Source of the DNA: Pseudomonas fluorescens
Lineage (GTDB): Bacteria > Pseudomonadota > Gammaproteobacteria > Pseudomonadales > Pseudomonadaceae
Assembly (NCBI RefSeq): GCF_019212185.1
Contig: NZ_CP078138.1
Span: 478,501 to 542,500, forward strand
DNA: 64,000 bases
Direction: 5' to 3'
In this document: piece by piece, positions 17,638 through 26,024 of the stretch
Layout: each line of letters begins with the position of its first letter
Position numbering within the stretch: the stretch's first letter is position 1
Position numbers and translations under genes: made by a program
The notes under the pieces: generated by a model
The model's input: the letters and a program-made list of their open reading frames with translations, nothing else
Databases searched by the model: none
What the model was told of the DNA's origin: nothing

Positions 17638-18585
17638 TCATGCCGGTTCGATACTGGCCCAGAAGCGGGTCAGATAATTCACCTTCACCGGCAGGGATTT
17701 ACTCAGGTTCTCCAGCACCGTTTCGGTGTCATCGAGGCGAAACGTCCCGGAAATGCGCAAGTCTCGGACCGCCGCGGCACAGCGCAGTACGCCCGGGCGA
17801 TAACGTTCCAGTTCCTCGGCAAAGTCGCCCAGGCGCCAGTCGTTCACGCTCAGCATGCCCTTAACCCAAGCCGTCGAGCCGGAGGGTAGGGGTTGAATCC
17901 TCGCCACTGCGTCGCGATCGAAATCGACCTGCTGCCCGGCTCCAAGGCGCAAACGCTGCTCGACCTGTCGACTCGGGCAGACCTCAACGGCATCCTGCAG
18001 CACACCGACCCTGGTGTGCCCGGGCAGTTGTCTGACGCTGAATCGGGTGCCAAGCGCTCGTACGCTGCCTTCGGCGGTTTGCACGATGAAAGGGCGCTGA
18101 GCGGGATCCTTGGCGGTCTGCAGCAGAATTTCGCCCTGCTGCAACTGAATCAGCCGCTGGGTGGCGTCGAAGCGAATATCCAACGCGGTGTCGACATTCA
18201 GTTGCAGTTGCGAGCCGTCTTCCAGGTGCATCGAGCGCCGCTCCCGCCTGCCGGTGCGTTGATCGGCGAGCATCGCGCGGTAGGGCACCTGCTCCACGGC
18301 CAGCCAACCACTGCCACCCACGGCCAGCAACAGGCCGAGAATTTTCAGCACCTCGCGGCGTTGCGCCTGCGCGGCGCCCAGGCTGGACAGGGCGGCCTGG
18401 CGAGGCACCCGGGCGAACTGACGTTGCAGCGCCTCGACCCTTGCCCAGGCCGCCGCGTGTGCCGGGCTCGCGTGCAGCCAGGTCTGCCAGGCCAGGGTGC
18501 GAGCCTCGTTGGACGTGCCATCGTTGAGTTGCACATACCAACTGGCGGCGGCTTCCAGGGTCTTGAAATCCGGGGCGGCGGGCAT
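17638..18585 (-). CDS. FecR-family anti-sigma factor / transmembrane sensor
   Basis: A 315-residue inner-membrane regulator. The N-terminal cytoplasmic FecR_N/DUF4880 region has AAASWYVQLNDGTSNEARTLAWQTWLHASPAHAAAWARVE. A single hydrophobic segment follows (about 86-102, EVLKILGLLLAVGGSGWLAV). The periplasmic FecR domain carries the GERRSMHLEDGSQLQLNVDTAL and VRALGTRFSVRQ motifs. It overlaps the sigma-factor stop by one base and precedes the receptor by 111 bp, the standard FecI-FecR-FecA order. Confidence 0.93.
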   Translation of the reverse strand: MPAAPDFKTLEAAASWYVQLNDGTSNEARTLAWQTWLHASPAHAAAWARVEALQRQFARVPRQAALSSLGAAQAQRREVLKILGLLLAVGGSGWLAVEQVPYRAMLADQRTGRRERRSMHLEDGSQLQLNVDTALDIRFDATQRLIQLQQGEILLQTAKDPAQRPFIVQTAEGSVRALGTRFSVRQLPGHTRVGVLQDAVEVCPSRQVEQRLRLGAGQQVDFDRDAVARIQPLPSGSTAWVKGMLSVNDWRLGDFAEELERYRPGVLRCAAAVRDLRISGTFRLDDTETVLENLSKSLPVKVNYLTRFWASIEPA

Positions 18586-19085
18586 CAGGGCTCGACCAGC
18601 AGCAGGCAGCGGGTCATGGCGCGGATCAAATGATTCTTCACGGTGGTGACCGACACCCCGAAACGCTCGGCGGCAGCCACATAGCTCAAGCCTTCGAGCT
18701 GGACGGCGAGGAAAATCTCCCGGGTCCTGCTGCCTAATTCATCGAGCAGGCTATCGATCATCACCAGCATCTCGATGATCGACAGCCTGACTTCCGGTGA
18801 CACCTCCACCGGCTCGGGCCGTTGTGCCAACGCGTACAGATAGGCTTGTTCGATGGTGCGGCGGCGCGATCTGTCGATCAACAGCGAGCGCGCAATCGCA
18901 CTCAGGTAACCCCGTGGCTCGCGGATCGGCGCGGCATTGCGCGCGGTCATGACCCGAATAAAGGTGTCCTGGGCCAGATCCGAAGCATCCGCCGCATTTC
19001 CCAAGCGCACGCGCAACCAGCCTTTGAGCCAACTGTTGTGGTCGCTGTACAACTGCTGCAGGGCTGAATGATCGAGCGCCGACAT
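18585..19085 (-). CDS. ECF sigma factor, FecI-like
   Basis: A 166-residue extracytoplasmic-function sigma factor of the iron-starvation group. The sigma-2 region reads NAADASDLAQDTFIRVM. The sigma-4 region reads REIFLAVQLEGLSYVAAAERFGVSVTTVKNHLIRAMTRCL, with its helix-turn-helix. It is first in the operon, directly behind a good Fur box at 19099-19118, so it should be made under iron limitation and switch on the receptor gene. Confidence 0.94.
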   Translation of the reverse strand: MSALDHSALQQLYSDHNSWLKGWLRVRLGNAADASDLAQDTFIRVMTARNAAPIREPRGYLSAIARSLLIDRSRRRTIEQAYLYALAQRPEPVEVSPEVRLSIIEMLVMIDSLLDELGSRTREIFLAVQLEGLSYVAAAERFGVSVTTVKNHLIRAMTRCLLLVEP

Positions 19086-19097
19086 GGGGGAGCCACC

Positions 19098-19120
19098 AAT
19101 GCGTAAATGGTAATCGCTCG
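19098..19120 (-). promoter_or_regulatory. Fur box upstream of the ECF sigma gene
   Basis: On the minus strand AATGCGAGCGATTACCATTT matches 16 of 20 positions of a Fur-type consensus (AATGAGAATGATTATCATTT). It lies only about 15 bp before the start codon. Confidence 0.7.
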
Positions 19121-19200
19121 CATTGTCGTGATAGCAGGGATTTTATGCAAGGGGCGGCGCTACCCTCGGTGAGTGCCGCCAATCCTCAGTTGTTGACTCA

Positions 19201-20070
19201 TCAGGGCGTTTCGAACTCAGCCTGCAGCAATGCCACAAAGGCCTCCCGCGCCGGATGGCGTGCCGCGTGTGCATGGGAATAGAACAGGTTGTCGATGCAT
19301 GTCAGGTCGTCGAACTCGTAGCCCAGCCAACCTGCGTTGTCGCGGTACTGCTCGTAGATCCCACGTGGTACCAGGGCCACGCCGGCCCCGGCGCTGACGC
19401 AGCCGACGATGGTCCCGTAGCTGGCGATGCTGACGATCTTCTGCGTCAGCTCATGGCGCAACAACCACTGCTCCAGCGCCAGGCGGTAGGGGCAACCCGG
19501 GGGCCACATGAACAGGTCCTTGCCATGCAGATCCGCGGCGGTTTGCAAAGGTCCATGGGATTGGGCGGCGATCAGGATCAAGTCCTCGCGATACATCAGC
19601 GTGCGCTTGAGCCCGGGGCGCTCCACGTCGACAGCCACTATCGCGCCATCCAGCCGGTGATGCTGAACATCGTCGAGCAACTGCGACCAGGTGCCGGTAC
19701 TCAGCTCCAGCGACACCTTCGGATAGAGCGCGTGGTATTTGGCCAGCAAGGGCGGCAGGCGCCCTGATGCACTGGACTCAATCGCGCCAATGCGCAGCGG
19801 ACCGCTCGGCTCGTGGGTCGGGGATACAGCACGCTGCGCTTCCACCGCCAGATTGAGAATGCGCGAAGCGTAATCAAGGAATACCTCTCCAGCGGGCGTA
19901 ATCCGCAGCCCTCGGCCATCACGGAAAAACAACGCGGTGCCGAGTTCGCGCTCGAGAGACTTGATGCGTGCCGTGACATTCGACGGCACGCAGTGCAGCA
20001 ACTCGGCGGCGCGAGCAATGCTGCCGATATCGGCCACCGTCTTGAACATGCGCAGTTGGGACAGTTCCAT
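19201..20070 (-). CDS. LysR-family transcriptional regulator
   Basis: A 289-residue LTTR. The N-terminal winged helix reads MFKTVADIGSIARAAELLHCVPSNVTARIKSLERELGTALFFRDGRGLRITPAGEVFLDYA. The effector domain starts at about 92 (LRIGAIESSASGRLPPLLAKYHALYPKVSLELSTGTW). It is transcribed away from the EamA exporter gene with a 100-bp shared gap, the usual arrangement for a regulator and its target. The inducer is unknown. Confidence 0.92.
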   Translation of the reverse strand: MELSQLRMFKTVADIGSIARAAELLHCVPSNVTARIKSLERELGTALFFRDGRGLRITPAGEVFLDYASRILNLAVEAQRAVSPTHEPSGPLRIGAIESSASGRLPPLLAKYHALYPKVSLELSTGTWSQLLDDVQHHRLDGAIVAVDVERPGLKRTLMYREDLILIAAQSHGPLQTAADLHGKDLFMWPPGCPYRLALEQWLLRHELTQKIVSIASYGTIVGCVSAGAGVALVPRGIYEQYRDNAGWLGYEFDDLTCIDNLFYSHAHAARHPAREAFVALLQAEFETP

Positions 20071-20170
20071 CGATCACCCAAAGTGAATTCTCGTAGCAGT
20101 TTAAGTCACTTGTAGTGATGCATGAGGGTTTTGATACTTCCTGTGGGTTTTACATATCAGGGGAGTTGTC

Positions 20171-21079
20171 ATGCAGTGCAGTTTGTTCACCATCAAACCC
20201 GGTCTGAAAATCAGCATGGCAACGGTCTTTGTCATCCTGTGCTGGGCCTATTCGCCGATCGGCATCCGCATCGGATTGCAAGGCTACGAGCCGGGCCAGT
20301 TGGCTTTGATGCGATTCATCATCGCCTCGGTATTCATGGCAGTTGTTGCCGCCGTGATGGGTATTTCCCTGCCGCGCTTGAAGGATCTACCACTGCTGAT
20401 GCTGCTCGGTTTCTTCGCCGTCAGCCTGCACCACATTGCGCTCAACTTCGGCCAACGTAACGTCAGCGCCGGCGCCGCCAGTGTCCTGGCGCAATCGACA
20501 CCGCTGTTCAGCACACTGCTGGCGCACTTCGTGTTCAAGGATCGGGTCAACACCTGGCAATGGCTCTGCCTGCTCTGCGGCCTGTTCGGCGCCGCAGTGG
20601 TCATCAGTGGCGATCGAGGCATCGGCCAACTGGACGCCCACGGCCTGCTGATCCTGCTGGCCGCGCTGTCATGGAGCCTGTACTTCGCCCTGCAGAAACA
20701 CCACTGCCACCGCTACGACCCACTGACCATGGTCTGCTACACCATCTGGTCCGGCACCGCGTTGCTGCTGGTCTACGCGCCAGGCCTGTGGCACCAGGCG
20801 CAAAATACCCCCATCCCGGTTAACCTCGCCGTCCTCACCCTCGGCATCTTCCCCAGCGCCCTGGCGTACCTGGCCTGGGCCTACGTGCTCAAACACAGCG
20901 TGGTCAGCCGGGCGTCGATGGCGCTGTACTTGATACCGCCGACGGCTATGGGGCTGGCTTCGGTGGTGCTGGCGGAGCGGTCTTCGATGATGGTGGTTGT
21001 GGGGGGAGTGATAGTGTTGGGGAGTGTGGTGGGGGTTAGGTTGGAGCCGTTGAAGGAAGCTGCTTTGGAGAAGGTTTGA
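20171..21079 (+). CDS. EamA/DMT-family transporter
   Basis: A 302-residue inner-membrane protein with about ten hydrophobic segments in two EamA repeats. The first repeat is about 15-150 (FVILCWAYSPIGIRIGLQGYEPGQLALMRFIIASV) and the second about 160-290 (LLILLAALSWSLYFALQKHHCHRYDP, ending AERSSMMVVVGGVIVLGSVVGVRL). Such carriers usually export amino acids or metabolites. The start has an AGGGGAG ribosome site. It is divergent from the LysR regulator, which probably controls it. Confidence 0.9.
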   Translation: MQCSLFTIKPGLKISMATVFVILCWAYSPIGIRIGLQGYEPGQLALMRFIIASVFMAVVAAVMGISLPRLKDLPLLMLLGFFAVSLHHIALNFGQRNVSAGAASVLAQSTPLFSTLLAHFVFKDRVNTWQWLCLLCGLFGAAVVISGDRGIGQLDAHGLLILLAALSWSLYFALQKHHCHRYDPLTMVCYTIWSGTALLLVYAPGLWHQAQNTPIPVNLAVLTLGIFPSALAYLAWAYVLKHSVVSRASMALYLIPPTAMGLASVVLAERSSMMVVVGGVIVLGSVVGVRLEPLKEAALEKV

Positions 21080-21286
21080 GGGCGTTGGGAGCAGTCTATT
21101 GTGGACGGCGCTTCTCGGGCTCGAACTGAGGCTGGCGATCTGTCGGTTAGCAGATAGACAGGTGGATTCAATCAATGATCCGCTTCATCTTCATCCTCCC
21201 GTTATCGAATGACCTTACCCCTGGCTTTATCCTTAAAAACGGATGGTATCCATAGAATTTTGGCGGAATCCGACAAGCCCAAAAAC

Positions 21287-21314
21287 GAAAAAACCCGCCA
21301 GAAGGCGGGTTTTT
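21287..21314. terminator. Bidirectional terminator at the left edge of the tRNA-Thr island
   Basis: Arms AACCCGCC / GGCGGGTT with A and T runs on both sides. It is 40 bp outside the left 20-bp repeat and may be the original terminator of tRNA-Thr before the insertion (inference). Confidence 0.75.
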
Positions 21315-21352
21315 CGGGGGGGCCAGAGATTTTGAAAGCCTTCTCTGGAACC

Positions 21353-21372
21353 TTGTATGGTGCCGGCACCAG
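21353..21372. repeat. Left direct repeat (att-like copy of tRNA-Thr 3' end)
   Basis: TTGTATGGTGCCGGCACCAG is identical to 26058-26077, which spans the 3' end of tRNA-Thr and four bases beyond it. The match ends at 21373 (A versus G). A duplicated tRNA 3' end is the mark left by site-specific integration. Confidence 0.8.
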
Positions 21373-21825
21373 ACGAACGGTATGTTTCGGCGGGGCTAGG
21401 TTTTTCGGGCGTCTGGAGTTCGTTGGAAAACTCGGCGTCCCCCAATTAGTAACTACAAATGGATCAGCTAGTTATGGCGTTCAATGGAATCGAACCCGAT
21501 CCGAGATCGGTTTCAAAAATTCTGACTATCGAGGCTTCTGAAGCTATCGTCGGCTTTGCTGATTCACCAGTCCTGTTCAAGCCGCGCGATCTTCAACTCC
21601 CCGTATGGTGCTAAGGCTTATGATGTGATTCATAGCTAAAGTTCAACGCTAGGGGCTCGACCCAGTCGCTGTTGAATATATTCGCAGAGGCCCTCGCCGC
21701 TACCGGCTATAGATATTCTAGGCGAACAATGATTTTTGGTCTGTACTGGCATTAGCTGATGTCGGCGAGTCGCCGGCTGGAGATATGCTTATTTGCTTCA
21801 TGTGACGGAAGCTAATGGTCCCAAC
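21373..21825. other. Non-coding stretch inside the island's left end
   Basis: About 450 bp, AT-richer than the chromosome. No supported gene, no complete tRNA. The segment 21485-21525 (GGAATCGAACCCGATCC...) faintly resembles a tRNA T-arm but has no cloverleaf. Confidence 0.5.
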
Positions 21826-21854
21826 AAAAAAGGCCCTACGTTGTAGGGCCTTTT
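21826..21854. terminator. Terminator of the island two-gene operon
   Basis: Arms AAGGCCCTAC / GTAGGGCCTT with a short loop; on the minus strand it is followed by TTTTTTG. It lies directly at the stop of the PRTase-like gene. Confidence 0.85.
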
Positions 21855-21856
21855 AG

Positions 21857-22534
21857 TTACAGTGCGGCAAGCTGTCTGACCAAGTTAGGCATATAGCTTA
21901 TCCGCGCGGGCTGATCTTTAAGTCCAAGCAATGGATAAATTTCACCACCGATTCCCGGCAATACTTCTCCAGTCTTAGATTTTTCTTGATCCACAGCTAG
22001 CACTAAAAATTCAAATTTGTCAGCGATCTCGGACGGGAATTCATCACGTAGCGCAGCTTCTGATTTTGAATGCATTACTGGAGATACAATAAAAATCTTA
22101 ACCGGGTCAATATGTTCGATCAGCTCAAGAATGTTTGTTCTGACTACGCAGCTTCCAGAGATAACTGATTTGGCAATTACCAATACGTTGGCTGCTTCAT
22201 AACCGGGCTCAAGAAATTTATGCACCACGGGAGCAACACTGCCACCTGGGACCGAGTAATGGTTGTTCCAGAAAACGGCTGCTTTGATCGAGTGGCTTTC
22301 CTTCAAACAGTCATATATGCCTTTCGTCAGAAAGTCAGCATCCTCAGCTGTGGACGCGAGTAAGCACTCATGATCGTTTGGAATTCTGCTATTGAGCAGT
22401 GTTCCTAAGATTCGACCCAAGGCTTCCATCGTAGCCGAGTAAACCGATGGGTTATCCGTCGAGGACAGAAGGCGTTGCAACGCGGCCTTCGCATCTCCTT
22501 CAGCTAGGGCACTGTACCTTTCAACAATGCTCAT
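21857..22534 (-). CDS. Degenerate uracil-phosphoribosyltransferase-like protein of the island operon
   Basis: A 225-residue cytoplasmic protein not assigned to a named family. Residues about 115-135 (NVLVIAKSVISGSCVVRTNIL) occupy the place of a PRTase PRPP loop (normally acidic pair then TG-G/T), but the acidic pair is A121-K122. Residues 181-205 (VDQEKSKTGEVLPGIGGEIYPLLGL) closely recall the UPRT end VD..L...GyIVPGLGDAGDRlfGt. I read this as a PRTase fold that may bind a nucleotide or PRPP-like ligand without normal catalysis. Its ATG overlaps the upstream nuclease-like gene's stop by 4 bp, so the two are coupled. Ligand sensor or effector partner is an inference. Confidence 0.75.
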   Translation of the reverse strand: MSIVERYSALAEGDAKAALQRLLSSTDNPSVYSATMEALGRILGTLLNSRIPNDHECLLASTAEDADFLTKGIYDCLKESHSIKAAVFWNNHYSVPGGSVAPVVHKFLEPGYEAANVLVIAKSVISGSCVVRTNILELIEHIDPVKIFIVSPVMHSKSEAALRDEFPSEIADKFEFLVLAVDQEKSKTGEVLPGIGGEIYPLLGLKDQPARISYMPNLVRQLAAL

Positions 22535-23493
22535 TTACGGATTTCCCCCATAGACGGTTGGTCGTCAAGTCCTTCTGCTGCAACTGACATCAAAAAGAGG
22601 ATGATATCACCCGGTGATTTCAGCTTTGCTAAATCATCCTGTGACGGAGCCACAACATCATGAGCGACTCGTGCCTGCATCCCATTGTAGCTGACGATAA
22701 AGGCGCCGCATTCTACAGACGCTGCCTGCATTTGAAAAGCAGCCAGTAGGTCCGACAGCCATCCAGGAATCTCAACTGGCGTCAGTGCCCCCATCATTGC
22801 TGGATCCTTTTCAACCAAAAAATTGGCGAATAGATCAGGACGGGAGTTGGCTTTTGCCCGACCCATCACATCTGCGACGACTCTTCCATTTTCGTTGTCT
22901 GCGCACCACTCTCCTAGCACCAATCTAAAGGCCGCGTCAACGTTTGACAAGCTTTGAGTGCCGCACAGGCCGTTTAGGGCTTCCCGCAAGGGTTGGTGCC
23001 CCATCAAGAGCTTCAACGATGATGTATGGTAGGGGAAATGTTCTGAGGCGCAGTAAGCCTTCATTTCTGTAGGAATCTTGGCATCGTTGGCTGCGGCTTT
23101 TTCTTCGCTGCTTACTAGAAGAACCTGAGTAGATACGTGGCTGAGGTGCAATTCCTGATCGATTCTGTACTGCATCTCGAACCGATTGCGCATTTCCTCG
23201 TCCCAGCTCGCGGGAGCACCGTCAGAATTTTTTGCCTGGTAGTTTGTCTTGGAACCCACAGAGAGCTGTCTTACGCATAGATCATCAACGAACGCTACCT
23301 CCTGGCAGGCAACATGGAAGTCCGTCAGTTGGCCGGCGGGCATGGACGATGCGAGAAAACAAATCTTGCTTGCGGCGTAGAAATTTTCGAAATCGGATCC
23401 TTTCTTGTTGCTGTTGCCGCCTGTGCCGATTCGTACAAGTTTTGTTGCGTGATCAGTGCCGAATCGTTCCTTTACAAAATCAACCACATCCAT
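22531..23493 (-). CDS. Putative PD-(D/E)xK-type protein (Cap4/DUF4297-like N-terminus) of the island operon
   Basis: I chose the ATG at 23493 (320 residues), which has a GGGGGAAG ribosome site 5 bp upstream; the frame opens to 23574 but that start has none. The N-terminal 90 residues show KGSDFENFYAASKICFLAS (E36), EVAFVDDLCVRQ (D70, D71), then TNYQAKNS (Q86-x-K88). This E...D...QxK spacing is that of the dsDNA nuclease domain of Cap4/DUF4297-type effectors. The remaining 230 residues are alpha-helical and match nothing I know; they could be a sensor or partner-binding domain. Base composition is lower in GC than the core genome. A nuclease effector in a two-gene defence module is the leading hypothesis. 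Confidence 0.75.
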   Translation of the reverse strand: MDVVDFVKERFGTDHATKLVRIGTGGNSNKKGSDFENFYAASKICFLASSMPAGQLTDFHVACQEVAFVDDLCVRQLSVGSKTNYQAKNSDGAPASWDEEMRNRFEMQYRIDQELHLSHVSTQVLLVSSEEKAAANDAKIPTEMKAYCASEHFPYHTSSLKLLMGHQPLREALNGLCGTQSLSNVDAAFRLVLGEWCADNENGRVVADVMGRAKANSRPDLFANFLVEKDPAMMGALTPVEIPGWLSDLLAAFQMQAASVECGAFIVSYNGMQARVAHDVVAPSQDDLAKLKSPGDIILFLMSVAAEGLDDQPSMGEIRK

Positions 23494-23574
23494 GCCGCTT
23501 CCCCCAGAGATCGATGCATTGCACTTGTTGGTTCTGGCGGCATTATCAATAGATCTACCGCATTCGTCGAGCAT

Positions 23575-24455
23575 GCCTGCATCAGTATTTTCGAAAGTTT
23601 GAAACGATCTTTGTTTCGTGTGAGAGGGGGCAATAAGACACCGCTCTCAACCAAACTGTTAAAGCTTTCCCCACGTCATCCCGCCAAGAATGTTGAGTGT
23701 TATCAGGGATCAAGGCCCCTGCGACCTGTGAGGGGTGTCCACTAACGCGGGACTGGCGGCTCTTTACGACCGGGAGCTTGGGCATCTCATGATCTGGCCT
23801 CCTGAGCACTTCCAAAGAAGTGGGCGGGTGGGGGCTGCGCTGGCTGACGAGACCAATGCCGCGAGATCCTGAGTCGGGTAAAGGCAGTGATGCGATGACC
23901 GGGGCGTGCCTGACTGTCAGTCAGGTGCAGTCCATTCCGTGGGCTGCGGCACCATCATCTGCATCGCTGTTGCTGGTGACTTCGGTGTTTGTCACGCCGA
24001 TTGTCACGAGGGGGAATGCCGCAAAGCCTTGTACGAGTTGGGCTGCAGCAGCGGTAGGAGCGCCCGTCTCTTTCCGGGAGAAAGAGACGGGCGCAGGTTG
24101 GCGCACGGGAATGGCCAAGTGGATAGGTTGCTGCAGGGCAACTATGAAAGGGGATGAGTTGCCGCAGTGGGCACACTGGTAAAAGTAGGCATCCATCACA
24201 TCGCTGTGACCGTGCGAGCCACCGGACGCTCATCGCACTTTGGGAGAACCACCACGGTGTGGCGTAGCCTTAAAGGTTCTGGCTACCTAGGTTGCTGTCG
24301 ACGACAGCGCTTTGCCCGATCTTTTCTACGCCTGTGGGTAATTCGGGTCAAGACTCCAATTTTCGGGAGTTCTGCGGCTGTGGATGAAATTATCCACCGG
24401 TGGAAATCAGTGGTTTTCCACAGACACTTGTGTGGGCTTTAGATTTTTTAAGTGA
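23575..24455. other. Island segment without a supported gene
   Basis: About 900 bp between the two-gene operon and the integrase remnant. Only short, mutually overlapping open frames are present, none with a clear ribosome site or recognised product. A minus-strand frame 23921-24199 (92 codons, starting MMDAYFYQCAHCG with a CxxC) is the least bad candidate. The operon promoter must lie near 23500-23650. It also contains a perfect hairpin (24060-24094) and three DnaA-box-like sequences (24379-24422). Confidence 0.5.
24060..24094. repeat. Perfect 14-bp inverted repeat
   Basis: GCGCCCGTCTCTTT and AAAGAGACGGGCGC flank CCGGGAG. No T run follows on either strand, so it is not a standard terminator; a protein-binding or excision-related site is possible. 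Confidence 0.7.
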
Positions 24456-24500
24456 GGTCCATCCAAGCAGGGCGGCTTTGCAGCCCTGTTTGGATGGACC
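24456..24500. repeat. 18-bp inverted repeat downstream of the integrase remnant
   Basis: GGTCCATCCAAGCAGGGC pairs with GCCCTGTTTGGATGGACC (one G-T wobble) around a 9-nt loop. It lies 41 bp past the integrase stop and probably serves as its transcription end, although no U tract follows. Confidence 0.65.
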
Positions 24501-24541
24501 CGCGTGGACAAGCGGTTCACTGAGATATTAAGGCCGAGCGC

Positions 24542-25219
24542 TTACTCAGTTGCGCCACGTTTTGCTTTTAGGCGAGTGACGTTCGCTCCTGTCTGGTTCG
24601 CGAATTCGTGTGGAGTGACATGCTCCTGCCGGTTGGCCTCCAGGTACCGGCTCCACCAGTTCATGATCAGCCTGCGCTCCTCGATGAACTCGGCCTTGTG
24701 GATGTAAGCGGCGCGGACGTTGTTGCGCTCCTTGTGGCTCATCTGCCGCTCAATAGCTGTCTCCGACCACAATCCTGACTCGATCAGTGCGCTGCAGGCC
24801 ATTGAACGAAACCCCTGCCCGCAGATATCGGTTTTGGTGTCGTTTCCCATTTTCCTAAGCGCGCTGTTCACTGTGTTTTCAGATATGGGCTTCCAAGGCT
24901 TGGCATCGCCTGCAAACACTAGGTCGAATTTGCCGGTGAGGGCATGGATCTGTTCAAGCAGGGCCACGGCTTGCGGCGATAAGGGTACAAAGTGGATGTT
25001 CCCGGCCATCTTAGTCCCCCTTGTTGAAAGGGGTACTCCGTCCAACGCTGGACGAGTATCAGGTATCTCCCAGGTGCCGCGCTTAAGGTCGAACTCGCTC
25101 CAGCGGGCGAAACGCAGTTCGCTGGATCGTACAAATACATGCAGCGATAGCATCACCGTCAGATGGGTAAGTGCGCGGCCTTTATAGGTGACGATCGGTG
25201 CTAGCTTTAATCCCAGCGT
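24542..25219 (-). pseudogene. Tyrosine recombinase (P4-type integrase), 5'-truncated
   Basis: The reading frame is open from 25219 (in-frame TAA at 25220-25222) to 24542. It encodes only the catalytic half: ALTHLTVMMLSLHVFVRSSELRFARWSEFDL (first catalytic Arg), GQGFRSMACSALIESG (a position normally HGFR/HxxR; here QGFR), QMSHKERNNVRAAYIHKAEF (box II H and the Tyr nucleophile in AAYIHKAEF). About 190 N-terminal residues (arm-binding and core-binding domains) are missing. An internal ATG at 25156 could give a 204-residue product, but it could not function as a normal integrase. The gene belongs to the family that inserts at tRNA 3' ends. Confidence 0.85.
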
Positions 25220-25273
25220 TTATCCGCTAATGCTTCGGTATCAAGGCAAGACTCACTTTAAGGAATCCCCGTA

Positions 25274-25915
25274 ATGGACTTACACCTCGAATTCGAAAAC
25301 AGTAAATTCTTCCACCGCTCCCGAATCGATCGACGCGCAGCCGATGCGTTGGTCGGGCTGGCCGCAGGTATAACGGCTGACGGTGTTGTGAACATCACGG
25401 AAGCGGTTTTTCTAAAGCAATGGTTGGAAAACAATCTCGCGCATCTGAACGATCCGGTGATCAATCTGCTGTATTCGCGTTTGGCCAGCATGCTTCAGGA
25501 CAACGCTCTGGACATGGACGAGTCTCAGGAGCTGCTTAATATCCTGCGGGGCTTTTCTGGATTGAGCATTGAGCGACCGACAGTAGATGGCGCTGTCGTC
25601 GTTGCGCCGACAGACCTTCCTTTCAATTCGCCGATCCCTGATTTGGTATGGGACGGCCGGGTGTTTGTATTCACCGGGGTCATGGCCTTTGGGCCGCGCA
25701 AGGATTGTCAGGCGCTGGTTGAGGAGCGTGGTGGCTTGATTGGGGGCGGTGTGAGTAAGAAGGTGCATTACCTGGTGGTCGGTAGCGTCGGTAACGAGCA
25801 GTGGCGCCACAGTACTTATGGAACGAAGATCATGAAGGCAGTGGAGTTACGGGAGGCGGGGGCTTCGATTGCCATTGTGGGGGAGGATCATTGGCAAAAG
25901 ATGCTGTTTGGTTGA
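25274..25915 (+). CDS. BRCT-domain protein
   Basis: A 213-residue protein. Residues about 1-90 are a helical domain resembling TerB-like folds (GLAAGITADGVVNITEAVFLKQWLENN; ALDMDESQELLNILRGF). Residues about 125-213 are a BRCT domain of the NAD-ligase type (GRVFVFTGVMAFGPRKDCQALVEERGGLIGGGVSKKVHYLVVGSVG...KIMKAVELREAGASIAIVGEDHW). Such proteins occur often in accessory regions; BRCT modules bind DNA ends or phosphopeptides. It lies between the integrase remnant and tRNA-Thr, inside the direct repeats, and has its own downstream terminator. Confidence 0.85.
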   Translation: MDLHLEFENSKFFHRSRIDRRAADALVGLAAGITADGVVNITEAVFLKQWLENNLAHLNDPVINLLYSRLASMLQDNALDMDESQELLNILRGFSGLSIERPTVDGAVVVAPTDLPFNSPIPDLVWDGRVFVFTGVMAFGPRKDCQALVEERGGLIGGGVSKKVHYLVVGSVGNEQWRHSTYGTKIMKAVELREAGASIAIVGEDHWQKMLFG

Positions 25916-25959
25916 GCTGGTTGGCTTGGGGGTGGATCTTCGCTGGAGTTGATGGCCTC

Positions 25960-25986
25960 TTCGCGAGCAGGCTCGCTCCTACAGGG
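25960..25986. repeat. Single REP unit
   Basis: TTCGCGAGCAGGCTCGCTCCTACAGG matches the REP units at 40.9 and 48.6 kb. Confidence 0.75.
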
Positions 25987-26024
25987 GCCAGGGTGCAGTT
26001 CTGAAGGAAGGCATTCCAGAAACA

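Noticed and set aside
21485..21525. A tRNA-like stretch (GGAATCGAACCCGATCC)
   Set aside because: It resembles a T-arm only; no anticodon or acceptor stem could be paired.
23921..24199. A 92-codon minus-strand frame in the island starting MMDAYFYQCAHCG
   Set aside because: It has one CxxC motif, but no ribosome site, and most of it spans the perfect hairpin. Not enough to call a gene.
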